64,000 nucleotides of DNA from Auriscalpium vulgare (taxonomy: Eukaryota > Basidiomycota > Agaricomycetes > Russulales > Auriscalpiaceae): contig JAHBBC010000005.1 of assembly GCA_019915015.1 (NCBI GenBank), forward strand, positions 1,240,001 through 1,304,000. Reading direction: 5' to 3'. Position numbers and translations under genes: made by a program. Under the pieces are notes generated by a model, which saw only the letters and a program-made list of their open reading frames with translations, made no database searches and was not told the DNA's origin. Shown in pieces: positions 11,987 to 23,132 of the stretch. Positions within the stretch are counted from its first letter, which is position 1. Each line of letters opens with the position of its first letter.

Positions 11987-14900
11987 TCAATGGAAGAACC
12001 AAGAAGCGCGCTTCCCTGTTTAAAAGGAAAATGGTGAGCATTCCGCTGGCAGAAAAACCTACAAGCAATTCAAGCTTACCGGTCCTTCGGAGCGACATCA
12101 ACGAGCGTTAGCGAGCTTGCAAACAGCACAGCACAGAGAAACCAACTCACCCTTCCTCGTTCTGCAGACGGTTGAGAGGATTGGCGGACGCCGCAACAGG
12201 GCCCGGCCCGGCCACTGACGCCGACGCCGCCCCTCCTCCCCCGCGGAGCGGCTTGGCGATCCGCCCGGCGAAACTGAGCGTCGAAGTTGTCGAGCTTTTC
12301 TGGGCTGCAAACCATCCTGTCAGCGGCAAAACAAAACGACTAGGTCACCACATGCCTCGTGCTTGATCCAGTCGGTCTTTGACGGCCTGAAGCTGCGCCT
12401 CGAACTTCTGGTTTTGTAATGACAGCCTGCGATCTGCGTCCTGCAGCAGTGCCTCGAGGTTCTGTATCCGCTCGTTTCTCGCAAGCAGTTTCCTTTCGGC
12501 AATACCAGCCTCCTTCTTCAGCGCCGAGTTCTGATCGACCAACTGGGGTGCTGTCAGTCGCAGTACGACCGTGATGTAATTACGAACAATTACCTGTTTC
12601 TGAACGAGGGTCAATTGCTCGAGGTTCCGCTCCAAGAAAGCCATCTTCTTCTGCTGCGCTTTAGAGTTGCTGTTGCGAATGACGTTGTTGTACTGTTCTT
12701 TGATCTCGTCAAGTTGAATTTCCAACTCAACAACCTGAAATGGGGCGAGTCAGTACATCGTTGCCTGCCGGAGGGCGGTATGTACGTACCTTCTCACACC
12801 GGTTCTGCAGGTCGCGCATGAGCGACTTCTTGACGCCGTCGAATTCCGCAAGCTGGACATTGATCGCTTTCCGTGTCCGCTCAAGATCTTGGGCACTCTC
12901 TGCGAGATTCTTTCCGCCCTCGATACCGGCGGATGTGACCGCAAATGCGCGCTGGTAAGTGAGGGTGAGAACGTATAATCCTACGGGTCAACACGTATCA
13001 CAAACCTTCAATTCCTCATTGACGCCTTTGAGGCTGTCGATAGACGCATTCATGTTGCGGAGTTCGTTGGACTTCAACTCGAGCTGTTGCTTGAGATCTG
13101 CAACTTCGCCGAGATGAGCGTCTCGCTTGGCTGCATACTGTGCCTCTAGTTTATTCTAAAGTTGCGAAACTTCAGCGGGTTCTTAAAAGGCATCATGTAC
13201 CACTACACACCTTGAGCGCCGTCATAGACTCGGCGAGGTCGACGTTGCTGGTCTCTTCTTCATGAATTGTCTTCTCTGTTGGAAAGAAATTCATGTGAGA
13301 CGCAGTCGACCTCGCAGTACGCGAGGAAGACACTCACCCAGCAACTCTTCGTATTCGGCCTCAAGGGCTGCAAGGCGGCTCTCAAGCTCCTCCTTTCTTC
13401 TCACGGTCAGTTCGTTCTCCTCCTGCTTTTGCCTGAGCCGATCGACCGTGTCGCGAATCAGCGCCTGACCCTCCGCCAGCTGACGGCGAATTTGGGTGAT
13501 ATCCTCAGCAGTCAAAGTAGAGACGTGAGCGTCAGAGTCAACGCTGTCCAGCTTGGCCAGGATCTGCCGCAGCTGTTCATCTTTCTCGGAAAACGTCCCT
13601 TGCTGTAAGGCGGGAATGAATGAGGACGAAATTAATGGCATGAGGTGTAAAAGCGGCGTACAGTGTCGAACTGGGCCATCATGAGCGCCATCTTCTCTTG
13701 CTTCCGTTTCTCCTTGTCCTCGGTCGAAGCGTCTTTCTGCGATGACTTGAGCTCTGCGATGGTCTTTCTGAGCTCCTCCAGCTCGGCCTTCGCATCAACA
13801 TTCTGTTCCTTGAGGATGTCAACCGTAATGACACTCTCTTTGTTGTCGTAATCAAGCTTCTCGACCTGGAGGCGAAGTTCATTGAGCTGAGCGGACATTG
13901 CCTTGTTTTCCTGGAAGAGGCGCAAAATCACCGCACATCAGCACACAGAAAGCATAGCAACCGATGCGATGACGAACCTGAGATGAGCTCGCTTCTTGCT
14001 CTTTGAGGAATGCGAGCTCCTCCTTCAGCTCCTTCACAAGCTTCTCGGCGGCGATCAACGCGCTCTCCCTTTCGGCGAGCTGATCGCTGAGCTCGTTCTC
14101 CCTCTTCAAGAACTCCTCGCGCTCATCCTTGTCCAACCCAACCACTGTTGGAGTCTGTGGTCGGCTGTCCAGGTCCTTCAAGCCCTCAATGATAGGGTTG
14201 ACGGGTGTCATACTGCGTGCAGACGAGGGCGTTGGCGAGGTCGGGGTCTTCTTCGGCGGCGGGGTTACGCCAGCCTTGTCTCCCGAAGTCTGCGCGAATT
14301 CTGATGGGTCCACAGAACCACCTGCGCGCCACACCGCAAGCTCCGCCTCCAAAGCGGCAATCGTCTTCTGGTAAGAGGCATTCGCGACCTGCGCCTTCTG
14401 CAGAAGCTTCTTGAGCTCCAGAGGCGACAGCTCGGCGTTGACACGGGCAGCGTTCTTAATCGACTTCGCTCGAATACCAAACCGTAGTGTCGAGAGGGTC
14501 TCGGACTCGTTGTACGACGCCGGAGAGCAGTTGATGATCAACGTGGTCCTAGAATTGCCGCCAAGAGACTCTTGGAGGATTCGAGTGAGTTTGGAGTCTC
14601 GGTAGGGAATGTGCTTGGCCTGAATAGCAATGAGAGCACTGCGATGTCCGCAACAAACGGTTCACCTACTTTGTTATCAGTCAGGGCATTGATGACCATA
14701 CCAAGTGCGGAGAGGGACTTGTTAATCTTCTTCGCCTCCTCCAACGTCTGCCCAGATGCACCGGTCTTCCCAACCTTCTCGGAACCCGCGAGATCAACTA
14801 GGTACAAATTACCGGTCTTCTGAGCTCCCGTTTCAGTATTCCGTTGACTAATGGTGATGAGGAAGATGGAATGAGATCGAGAACTCTCAGCGTTCATGTC

Positions 14901-15854
14901 TGAACGAACGCGGTTAGCACGAATGCACCCTTCGATGACACCAACGCACTTGTCGAGGTTACAACACGGGCCGCCCCTCCTTGTCTCATTATCTCGTACA
15001 CTTCTCTTGCGCTGCTGACGTAGTAATCGGAGAGGTTCTTGACATAGACGCCCTTGTTCTTCTCCTCGTGGACCTGAAGATTGTCGTTCTGGGCTGAATA
15101 GAGGCTTAGCCTGAGGAAGATTGCGAAGGCGAGAACTTACGTTGAAGCAAATCCCTGATGCGCTCGAGATAGATCTCCATGTAGGACACCTTCACGAAGT
15201 ACTCCAGGTGCGCGTCCGATTCTACGATGGACTGGAATATTTGCTCGGTAATGCGGGGTATGATACCCTTAAGGTCGTCTGAGTCTATGTCGGCACCCTG
15301 GTCTGGGGTGAATGAAGGCCGCTGTTCCGTTTCACGTGCAACTCACCATCATGGTGAACGTCTTCCCGCTACCGGTTTGCCCGTAGGCAAATACAGTCCC
15401 GTTGTAGCCATCAAGGACGTCTGTTCCGAGTTGTCAGAGAGGCGAGAAGTGGTCGGAGCGAAGCATATATCACGCCCCGGACCGAAGAACTGATTACGCA
15501 CCCTTCACGATGCTGCATAGCTGACATCAGTCCCTATCCTCAAACGCAGGGCTCATAGGACGACGCACTCTTTGACCCCATAGTCGAACACTTCCTGCTG
15601 CTTCGTGCCCATGGGGAAAACCCTATCGAATGTGAATCCATCCTTCTCCGGGCCCGAGCTAATTTGTGCGGAACGGAGTTGGACGGTCTGGAGGCTGTCT
15701 TCGAAAGCCACCACGATCTCGCTGCCTTCCCTTTGTTCTATGGAGTTTGTAGGTCGAAATCTGGGTAGCAGATGGCAAATCGGTTAATGCAAATGAAAGC
15801 CCGCGCCGCGCCGTGCACAGACCGACAGATGACCTTGATGTTATTGGAGGCCAT
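11987..15854 (-). CDS. Conventional kinesin heavy chain (kinesin-1)
   Basis: Plus-end-directed microtubule motor carrying vesicles and organelles toward hyphal tips. The start is [11 protein letters not shown] at 15854, the usual opening of fungal kinesin-1. The motor domain shows the P-loop GQTGSGKT (about 15360-15400), switch [13 protein letters not shown] and switch [17 protein letters not shown] followed by [22 protein letters not shown]-rich neck (about 14150-14300) precedes a long coiled coil (about 12350-14100). The tail is Ala/Gly-rich and ends in GKRASWFFH, a motif I associate with fungal kinesin-1 C-termini. Reaching that end in frame needs a 5-nt exon at 12080-12084. The motor and stalk exons are numerous and short. 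Confidence 0.93.
12080..12084 (-). other. Predicted 5-nt microexon in kinesin-1
   Basis: The exon ending at 12151 stops at phase 2 (GAA GG) before a gtgagt donor, and the last exon is 11987-12015. Direct splicing between them shifts the frame and loses the expected ending. Inserting GACCG, bounded by acceptor ...ccgaag and donor gtaagc, restores [14 protein letters not shown] and stop. The two introns (12085-12150 and 12016-12079) are 66 and 64 nt, normal for this genome, and the first has a CTAAC branch-like site. Confidence 0.75.
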
Positions 15855-16311
15855 GACTCAAGAGCGTCGGCACGCCGAAGAAAGAATTGGCGGGAGTCCA
15901 GATGGTCTGAAGAGAAGGAAGGAAGAGACAAAACGCGAGGTGTCTAAGGGTATTGACGCGTTGGCTGCAACCTGCAGCTGGCGCCGGAAAGCTCAAAGGG
16001 CGCCGTCGCGACGGCCGTATTTGTGGCTATTGACGGCACCTCTGACCGTGGAGAATCCTGCACCATAACCCTCTAACCACCATAGTTCGCACCTTTCAGA
16101 ATTACTGCTATGTCTAAGAGGACTGGGCATGCAAAACGGAGCCATCTAGAGTCGGGTCACGAACGTAGACATGAAGTACGAGCATGCGTGGCGAGCTACT
16201 GAGTCGTACTGGTGTAGGAAGGGCATGATTCTCATTCTGATGCAGTACAATTGTTGGATAAAAGATATGGAACGGACGTGTGAGGGAATAAAAGGCAAGC
16301 AAGCGTGCTCT
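15855..16311. other. Spacer between ELF1 and kinesin-1
   Basis: Kinesin-1 promoter and 5' leader plus the ELF1 3' UTR, as both genes read leftward. No further gene seen. Confidence 0.6.
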
Positions 16312-16766
16312 TCAATCGTCGTCGCTGCCGACGGACGGTGGCGCAGCGGGTCGCATTTTGCTGGAGGATGCGACCGGACGACGAGGATTGGCCGCGCGAC
16401 TGTCCTTCTCTGCGAGGTCAGCTGCATCTATCCACTCCGAGTAGATGTCGATCGGTTCGGTCAGATCTGCAAGCAAGGCATGAGCTTTGCGAACACTATG
16501 GAAGAACAGCACACACGATGGACTCTGCTCTGATACCGCTGATCGCAAATTTTGCAGAGGAGATGGGCGACGCCCTCTTTTCGGTCGACCTTAACGTTGA
16601 CCGAGTTGTCGTGATGACAGAAGAGGCAGGTGAAGGTGGTGTCTGCGGGTGGGACGACCCAAAATCGTGCGGTTTCTGTGCGCACTGCAAGTTGACAACA
16701 CGTACCTAGGGGATCCTTACCCTTCTTTGCGGCCGGCTTTCGAGAGGATTTCTTGCGCTTTCCCAT
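16312..16766 (-). CDS. ELF1: Transcription elongation factor ELF1 homologue
   Basis: Small zinc-ribbon factor that travels with elongating RNA polymerase II. Three exons (16706-16766, 16517-16642, 16312-16466) give 113 residues. The protein begins MGKRKKSSRKPAAKKGKDPL, the near-invariant basic start of the family. It continues with DTTFTCLFCHHDNSV (first Cys pair, CLFC) and LLCKICDQRYQS (second pair, CKIC), then LTEPIDIYSEWIDAADLAEKD. The acidic end PSVGSDDD is usual for fungal ELF1. The gene is head-to-head with kinesin-5, with 217 bp between start codons. Confidence 0.95.
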
Positions 16767-16983
16767 CGTCTCGAACGCGAGTACAGACGAGGATGAGGAG
16801 AAATGGCTGCAGGTAGTAACCTCAGAGTCTGAATTCAGAATCATTATCCAGATACCTGCGCGATCATGTGACAAGCGTTGCCACGCCGCACGTGAGCTAA
16901 CGCGTGGTTGCGATCGTTGCTGTTTGTCGGCCTGTTACTGTGCTCTCTGAGCCTCTCTCTCCTCACCCGATCCTTGGTCCGAC

Positions 16984-19900
16984 ATGGCGACACGGCGCAC
17001 TGGCATCACACGCAGTCGCTCACAAACACAGAGCTCAATGCCGCCGCCACGGTCAGCCTCAAGCAGACCACAGTCAGCCATGGCCAAACCAGGGGCACCG
17101 CACCGCTCGACTGCCCCCACTCCTGTGAACGACCCCGCCGCTTTCGAGCTCGTACCTCCAGTGCCCCCTCTTCCCATTCTACGACATGCGAAACCTCCAT
17201 CATCTCGCTCGGGCGACGACTCTGAGACTCACATCCAGGTTGTCATTCGTTGCAGACGGCGCTCTGAGCGCGAAGTTCAGGAGAACTCTGCTATCATAGT
17301 CACCTCCCAGGGAGCGCGGAGCAACAATATTACCATCGAAACCGCGACGCCCGTCTCTAGCCTTGGCGTTCTTACGCTTCCGCCCACACGAACGTACCCC
17401 TTCGATCTTGTTTTTGGCCCAGAGGCGGATCAAGCCATGATTTACCAAGATGTTGTCCATCCCATGCTGGAAGAAGTTCTGATGGGTTACAACTGCACTT
17501 TGTTCGCGTACGGTCAAACTGGGACAGGCAAAACGTGAGTTCGGCCCTTGTGGTACACTGTTGTGCTGACGGTTCGTCGCCAGCCACACCATGCAGGGAG
17601 ATCTTGGCACCACGCCGATGGGGAACCCGACCGCACAATCTGGCATGATTCCCCGCGTTCTCTTTCGCCTATTCCAACAGCTAGAGTCCTCAAGCGCGGA
17701 CTACAGCGTGAAGATATCCTACATCGAGCTTTACAACGAGGAACTTCGCGATCTCCTTGCTTCGGAGTTGGCCGAGCCATCCGGCAACAGTCAGCCCATG
17801 GGCATGGGTTCACGAGATGGTGCGGGCAGTCAAGGTGGCCTCAAGATATTTGACGACGCCAGCAAGCGAGGAGTGCTTATCCAAGGTCTCGAAGAGATTG
17901 CCGTGAAGAGTGCACCGGACGCTCTCGCGCTGCTAGTCAAGGGCAGCGACCGCCGTCAAATCGCGGCCACGAAGTTCAATGACCATTCTAGTCGCTCGCA
18001 CTCCGTGTTCTCGATCACTGTTCACACGAAGGAAACGTCCTCCATAGGGGATGACCTTCTACGTGTGGGCAAGCTCAATCTCGTTGACCTGGCTGGCTCT
18101 GAAAATATTGGGCGATCCGGGGCAGAGAATAAGAGAGCTCGGGAAGCGGGGATGATCAACCAGAGCCTCTTGACTCTGGGTCGGGTCATAAACGCGCTCG
18201 TCGAACGGTCGTCGCATATACCCTACCGGTACGAAGCTGTTAACTCGCCGGTGGCATCTATCTAAATGTGTTATAGGGAATCAAAGCTCACGCGACTGCT
18301 GCAAGACTCGCTTGGTGGTCGAACCAAGACGTGTCTTATCGCCACAATTTCGCCCGCCCGCTCCAACATGGAAGAGACGCTGTCCACCCTGGACTACGCC
18401 ATCCGCGCCAAGTCCATCCGCAACCGCCCTGAAGTTAATCAGCGCATGACGCGCAACTCACTGCTCAAAGAATATATTGGGGAGATCGAGCGTCTGAAGG
18501 CCGACCTCCTTGCCGCGCGCGAGAAGAACGGAATATTCTTTTCCGAAGACACTTGGAATCAGATGAGCGCGGAGCACGAAATCGCCAGGACCGAAATGGA
18601 GGAATCGAAACGCCAAGTTGAAATCGTGGAAAGCCAGCTGCGCAGTGTTCGGGAAGAGTTCGAAGAAAGCATGAACATGCTCTTGAAGCGCGATGGTGAG
18701 TTGAAGGAGACGCGGCAACGACTCGTGGAAACTACAGAAGTGCTCGGTATAAGGGAGACGCAGCTGAAGACTACGAAGGGTGCGCTGGAGGAGGAAATTG
18801 TGGTCCGGAAAGCCCATCAGCAGACCGAGGCAACGTTGGATGAAGTGGCGCGTGGCCTGAAGAAGACCGCTCAAGAGACTGTGAGCGACCTGCACGCTCT
18901 ATTCGCAAAGCTATGTGAGCTAGCCCGCAATCAGTACCATTTTCTGGTACTTACTGTATGACAGCGCGACAGGTCACGATCTCGAGCTCAAATTCCAGTG
19001 TCGTTCTGAACCAGGGCAAGACTCTTACATCCCACGCCCAGAAAGTTTCTGGCGACCTCGATGCCTTTCTCAAAGCTTCGACTCAAGCGGTCGCCAAGGT
19101 CAGGGAGGAATCCGAACAGTTTCGATCTAAAGAGATGGACGCCATCACGATCCAGTCCAACAGGATCAGCGAGCAAATCCAGCGCGTGCATGACTCCATG
19201 CGAGTAATACAGGCGAAGGACGAGGCGTCTGGTGAGGCCATCTCGTCTGCGCAGCTCGTGGTCAAGGAGGCCCACGACAACATTCGTGCGATCTTCACCT
19301 CTTGGTCGGAGAAGCTGAAGGTTTCCACCTCTTCGATGTGCAGCGACATCGAAAAGTCGTCATTAACTGGGTACCAAACGGTGTGTGCAACCGTGCTAGT
19401 TTATTCCCACACACGCTCATGGAGGAAGCACAGGTGGAGAAAGCTCTAAGCACCATGGCGACTCTCATCCAGACCGTCATCCGCGAGACGCAACAGCATC
19501 TCGACAGCGAACGCAAGAACATCCTTGAGACGAAGATGCTTGCGGAGACAGCCGCTAACGCGGAGGTTCGGCACCTGCGCGAACAAAATGCTCGTCTCGT
19601 GCAGCTACTTCAGTCCGAGAAGGGGAAGTCAGATCGCGCGAAGGACGAGCTGATCAAACGCGTATCAGGGCTCCTTGGCGATTTCGTCTCGGAGCGCGAC
19701 CGGAGCCTGCGCGAGGTCTTCGCGGACCTTCAGGATGGCAACTCTAAAGCGGAGGGTGTGATGTCGCGATTCGCTGGAGACGTGACGCAACGCATCGATG
19801 GCGCCATCAGCCGCGGTCAAGAATGCAGTGGTGCGTTAGAGAAGAAGGGCGAGAGCTCGAAACGCATGAGGGATGGAGCTCTGAAGGCATGTTGTTTCCT

Positions 19901-20921
19901 AGTTCTCTCGTCCGGGTTTTCTGACCTGATCGCTATCTAGTCTCTGGCTGGTGTCAACGATGCGCTCAGAAACGGCTTAACAAATATGCAGAATGCGGTC
20001 GTCACCTCCCTGGCTTCATCCTCAGCGGACCTTCAAAAGCAGACACATACCCTCAGCGTCACCAGCACGGATGGTAAGCACTTCCCCGTGTAGTGATGAG
20101 TTTGTGTTTCTCACCCTTATACAGCCTTTGAGCGGCATGCTCGAGCCAAACGCGCGCGGATAGAAGCCACCAACGCCATGAGTGTGGATGTCCAATCAGG
20201 ATATCGCCAGGTCCAGCGTGCTATGGCATCTACATCGAGAGGCATCGAAGCGAGCACGTCAAAGGTTGTTGCGGAGGTAGGTCGCTACATTCCATGGCAA
20301 GGATTTCATCCTGATGCATTATGTGTCCAGAGCTCCAAAATGGCAGAGTCCCACCAAGCCTTCCACAGCACCGCAACCGAGCACCTCTCTGCGGTGCGTC
20401 AAGCTACCGCAACTCTGCTGGAGGAAGGAGCGCGAGAAGACCTGCCGACTGGCAAAACGCCCAGGAAGCGCACGCACGAGCATGCGGGGAGCTGGGAACT
20501 CACGAAGGACCGCGAGACTCTGATCCGTGACTGGAAACAGCGTCTCACTGTCACCCATCCGAGCCCATCTCCGTCCGACAGCTTATCTTCAAGTTCCTCA
20601 TCCTTGCGATCGCCGAGGGAGATCGCCGAAGTGTCGTCTCCTAGCTCCCACATTTTCGACGCGGACAGTCTGTCATCTCCGGCTACAGCGCGCTTTGAAG
20701 ACATCACCGTGCGGCAGTCGGAGAATGTTGAGGTCCACGCAGGGCTGGTCTCAGAAGTGACGGTTCCGTCTCTCGTTTCGTCGATGACATCTACCCTCGC
20801 GTCTTCGTTGGATGGTCCCCTTGCGAAGGGAAAGCTGGGAATTCCAAAGTCAACGATGGGGACGCTCACTGAGCGCTCAACGAATCTAATTTCTATTCGG
20901 CCGAGACGAGCAGCACGATGA
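16984..20921 (+). CDS. Kinesin-5 (BimC/Cut7/Eg5) mitotic motor
   Basis: Homotetrameric plus-end motor that slides antiparallel microtubules apart to build the bipolar spindle. The Ser/Pro-rich N-terminus ([14 protein letters not shown]) leads into the motor domain at [18 protein letters not shown]. The P-loop GQTGTGKT is split by the first intron at about 17535. Switch motifs [15 protein letters not shown] and [24 protein letters not shown] follow, the latter spacing typical of kinesin-5. The neck reads [16 protein letters not shown]. The stalk is coiled coil. Near the C-terminus is a BimC box, [20 protein letters not shown] (about 20447-20510), whose Thr is the family's CDK target. The last exon ends in RPRRAAR. 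Confidence 0.95.
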
Positions 20922-21167
20922 ATGATATTGATGTTGATGATATCGCACGACTCGCCCCTACTACTAGACATATGTAAATGTATTCTTTACTTTTCACTCT
21001 CTTCCGCACCTTCAATCTGGAGCAATATGATTATCGTAATTTAAGTATGTGGTCTCTAGGACTCTTGAGTCTCATCCTCGAACTTCGAAGAACAGTTAGG
21101 TCACATGATGTCAGGAGCGCAGTCCTTGGGACCGAGCAGCATCAAGCGCCGCGCAGAGCATACAACC

Positions 21168-21722
21168 ATGGCAGCAGGACTCAAAAGTATGTCCAAACCG
21201 TTCCTCACCATGCTACCCTATGCTGAGTCGAAGAACTTAGCCGTCATTCTCCTCTCCTTTGTTCTGGCGGTGGGGTTCTTGATGATAATCCTCTCGTGCG
21301 CCCTCTGGTCAAATTGGTTACCCCTCCTCGTCGGTGCGTCACTTTCCTTCTGTGAGGGCATGCTGGACCTGAAACATTCGACCAGCCTTGACCTTCGTCG
21401 TCGCCCCCCTCCCCAATGCTCTCTTCGCACACTGCGGTGGCGACGACTTCTCAACAGACATCGGCGAGAGCTCCGGACCAGTCGACCTGGGCCGCTTCAT
21501 CACCGCCATCATTGTCGTGACTGGATTCGCCCTTCCCCTCATCCTCGCACATTCAGAGATCATCCATCCTGGCGCGAGTGTCATGTCGATCATTGGAGGA
21601 GGGTGCGTACCAGCCGCTATGTGGATGCTGTGTCGCTGACGCAGTCGTGTGGCAGGCTGGTGTACGGCACCATCCTGGCCTATTCCGCAGCCTTCAAACA
21701 GGACGACGACTCGGAGTTCTGA
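21168..21722 (+). CDS. VPS55: Vacuolar protein sorting protein VPS55 (LEPROT family)
   Basis: Small four-helix membrane protein of late endosomes, working with Vps68 in endosome-to-vacuole traffic. Exons 21168-21186, 21241-21333, 21386-21602 and 21656-21722 total 396 nt and give 131 residues. The first exon is only 19 nt; splicing it to ACC GTC ATT gives MAAGLKTVILLSFVLAVGFL, which matches the family start far better than unspliced reading. Later conserved blocks are APLPNALFAHC, GRFITAIIVVTGFALPLILAHS and GGLVYGTILAYSAAFKQDDD. All joins keep frame. An ATG at 21105 is in frame only if the first intron is retained. Confidence 0.92.
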   Translation: MAAGLKSMSKPFLTMLPYAESKNLAVILLSFVLAVGFLMIILSCALWSNWLPLLVGASLSFCEGMLDLKHSTSLDLRRRPPPQCSLRTLRWRRLLNRHRRELRTSRPGPLHHRHHCRDWIRPSPHPRTFRDHPSWRECHVDHWRRVRTSRYVDAVSLTQSCGRLVYGTILAYSAAFKQDDDSEF

Positions 21723-22013
21723 TCATGCAGAAGCCATGTGAGGATCAGTGTAGTTTTACGCTTATACATACGACGTCCGGCGTGGCCCGTGCAGCATCTA
21801 CGCATAACGACTTGTTTGTCGCCTCGTCCTCAAGCAGAAATCACAGCGGCCAGCCCAAGAGTCCGCTCGTAAAACGCGAATGGTCCCGCGTGGTGGAATT
21901 GCAAGTGACTAGTGACTAGTGTGTGTGTGCGTACGAATGAGTCACTGACTTCTGAGTCGACGACTCCAAATAATAATAATAACATCGAATGACAACCCAT
22001 TAATGATGATGCT

Positions 22014-23132
22014 CTAGTCGAGCGACTCCAGCTCGCGACGGGCGACAGCCGCGAGAAGCTCAAGGTCAGCACGCCTGTGGATGCGCAGGTCAGTCAGAAG
22101 GGAGCTCGTGCAACTGAGGAATGGAGAGTCCGTACTTCAAGTGAGGGAGGACAGACAGGATATCACGGGCTTTGTGGGTCATGTCGCGACGCCTAAGGGA
22201 GTGCGGTCAGCTAGGGACAAAGTACCGAAACAGAGAACAGCGTACATGTGCTTAACCTCCGGCTTCTTAGACTCGTCCATGCCCTTGTTGACGACGATCC
22301 TGGACTTGTCGCTGCCGTTGTCGTGCTTCATCCCCTTATTCTCGTGCGCACCCTTGCCCTTCCCGTGGTGCTTGCCCTTCCCGTGATGCTTGCCCTTCCC
22401 GTGGTGCTTGCCCTTCCCATGGTGCTTGCCTTTGCCCTGGTGGTGGTGCTTGCCCTTCCCGTGGTGCTCGCCCTTCCCCTTGTGCTCGCCCATGCCGCCC
22501 TTGTTGTTCTCGTGCACGAGGTTCTTGCCCTTGTTCTCGTGCATGACGTTCTTGTTCTCGTTCTTGTTCATGCCGCCCTTGTTGTTGCTCTCGTGCACGA
22601 GGTTCTTGCCCTTGTTCTCGTGCATGACGTTCTTGTGCTGCATGACGTTCTTGTGCTGCATGTTGTTCTTGTGCTGCATGTCGTTCTTGTGCTGCTCGTT
22701 CTTGTGCTGCATGTCGTTCTTGTGCTGCATGTCGTGCTTGTGCTGCATGTCGTGCTTGTGCTGCATGTCGTTCTTGTGCTGCATGTCGTTCTTGTGCTGC
22801 ATGTTGTTCTTGTGCTGCATGTCGTTCTTGTGCTGCACGTTGTTCTTGTGCTGCATGTCGTTCTTGTGCTGCACGACGTTCTTGTCGTTCTTGTGCATGT
22901 CACCCTTGTTGTTGTTCTCGTGCTTCATGGGGGTCGAAGTAGGGGCAGCACGGACAGAGGACGAGGATGACGCCTTGGATGAGACAGTCGCTGCGGGAGA
23001 GGGTTTCATCCTGCGGGCGCAAGGTCAGATGCGGTCGCACCCAGACAAGCTAGTGACAACGTACTCGGGAGCAGGCATAGCAGTCACGCCGAGCGCGAGT
23101 GCGAGGGTGGCGGCGAGGATTGAGGTACGCAT
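22014..23132 (-). CDS. Predicted secreted His/Lys/Asn-rich repeat protein
   Basis: Not a family I recognise. The first exon encodes a clear signal peptide, MRTSILAATLALALGVTAMP, with likely cleavage near MPAPE. After one intron, KPSPAATVSSKASSSSSV leads into two repeat arrays. The first is a run of the hexapeptide MQHKND with variants (about 22620-22890). The second is a run of GKGKHH units (about 22330-22480). A non-repetitive tail, RRDMTHKARDILSVLPHLKYGLSIPQ, is followed after a predicted 40-nt intron by RADLELLAAVARRELESLD and stop. The mature protein has no Cys and very many His and Lys, so metal or polyanion binding is possible but only inferred. RR dipeptides in the tail could be Kex2 sites. 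The convergent neighbour is VPS55. Confidence 0.8.
22330..22490 (-). repeat. 18-bp tandem array coding GKGKHH units
   Basis: The plus strand repeats cccttcccgtggtgcttg with minor variants. Translated on the minus strand it gives successive GKGKHH hexapeptides, one of them with HHHQ inserted. Confidence 0.88.
22620..22890 (-). repeat. 18-bp tandem array coding MQHKND units
   Basis: The plus strand repeats ttcttgtgctgcatgtcg about a dozen times, with one-base variants such as gtgc for ttct and one shortened unit. The period of 18 keeps frame and codes a hexapeptide. Confidence 0.9.

Noticed and set aside
18458..18895. Minus-strand 145-codon frame inside kinesin-5
   Set aside because: Antisense of the coiled-coil stalk, where biased codons keep the complement open.
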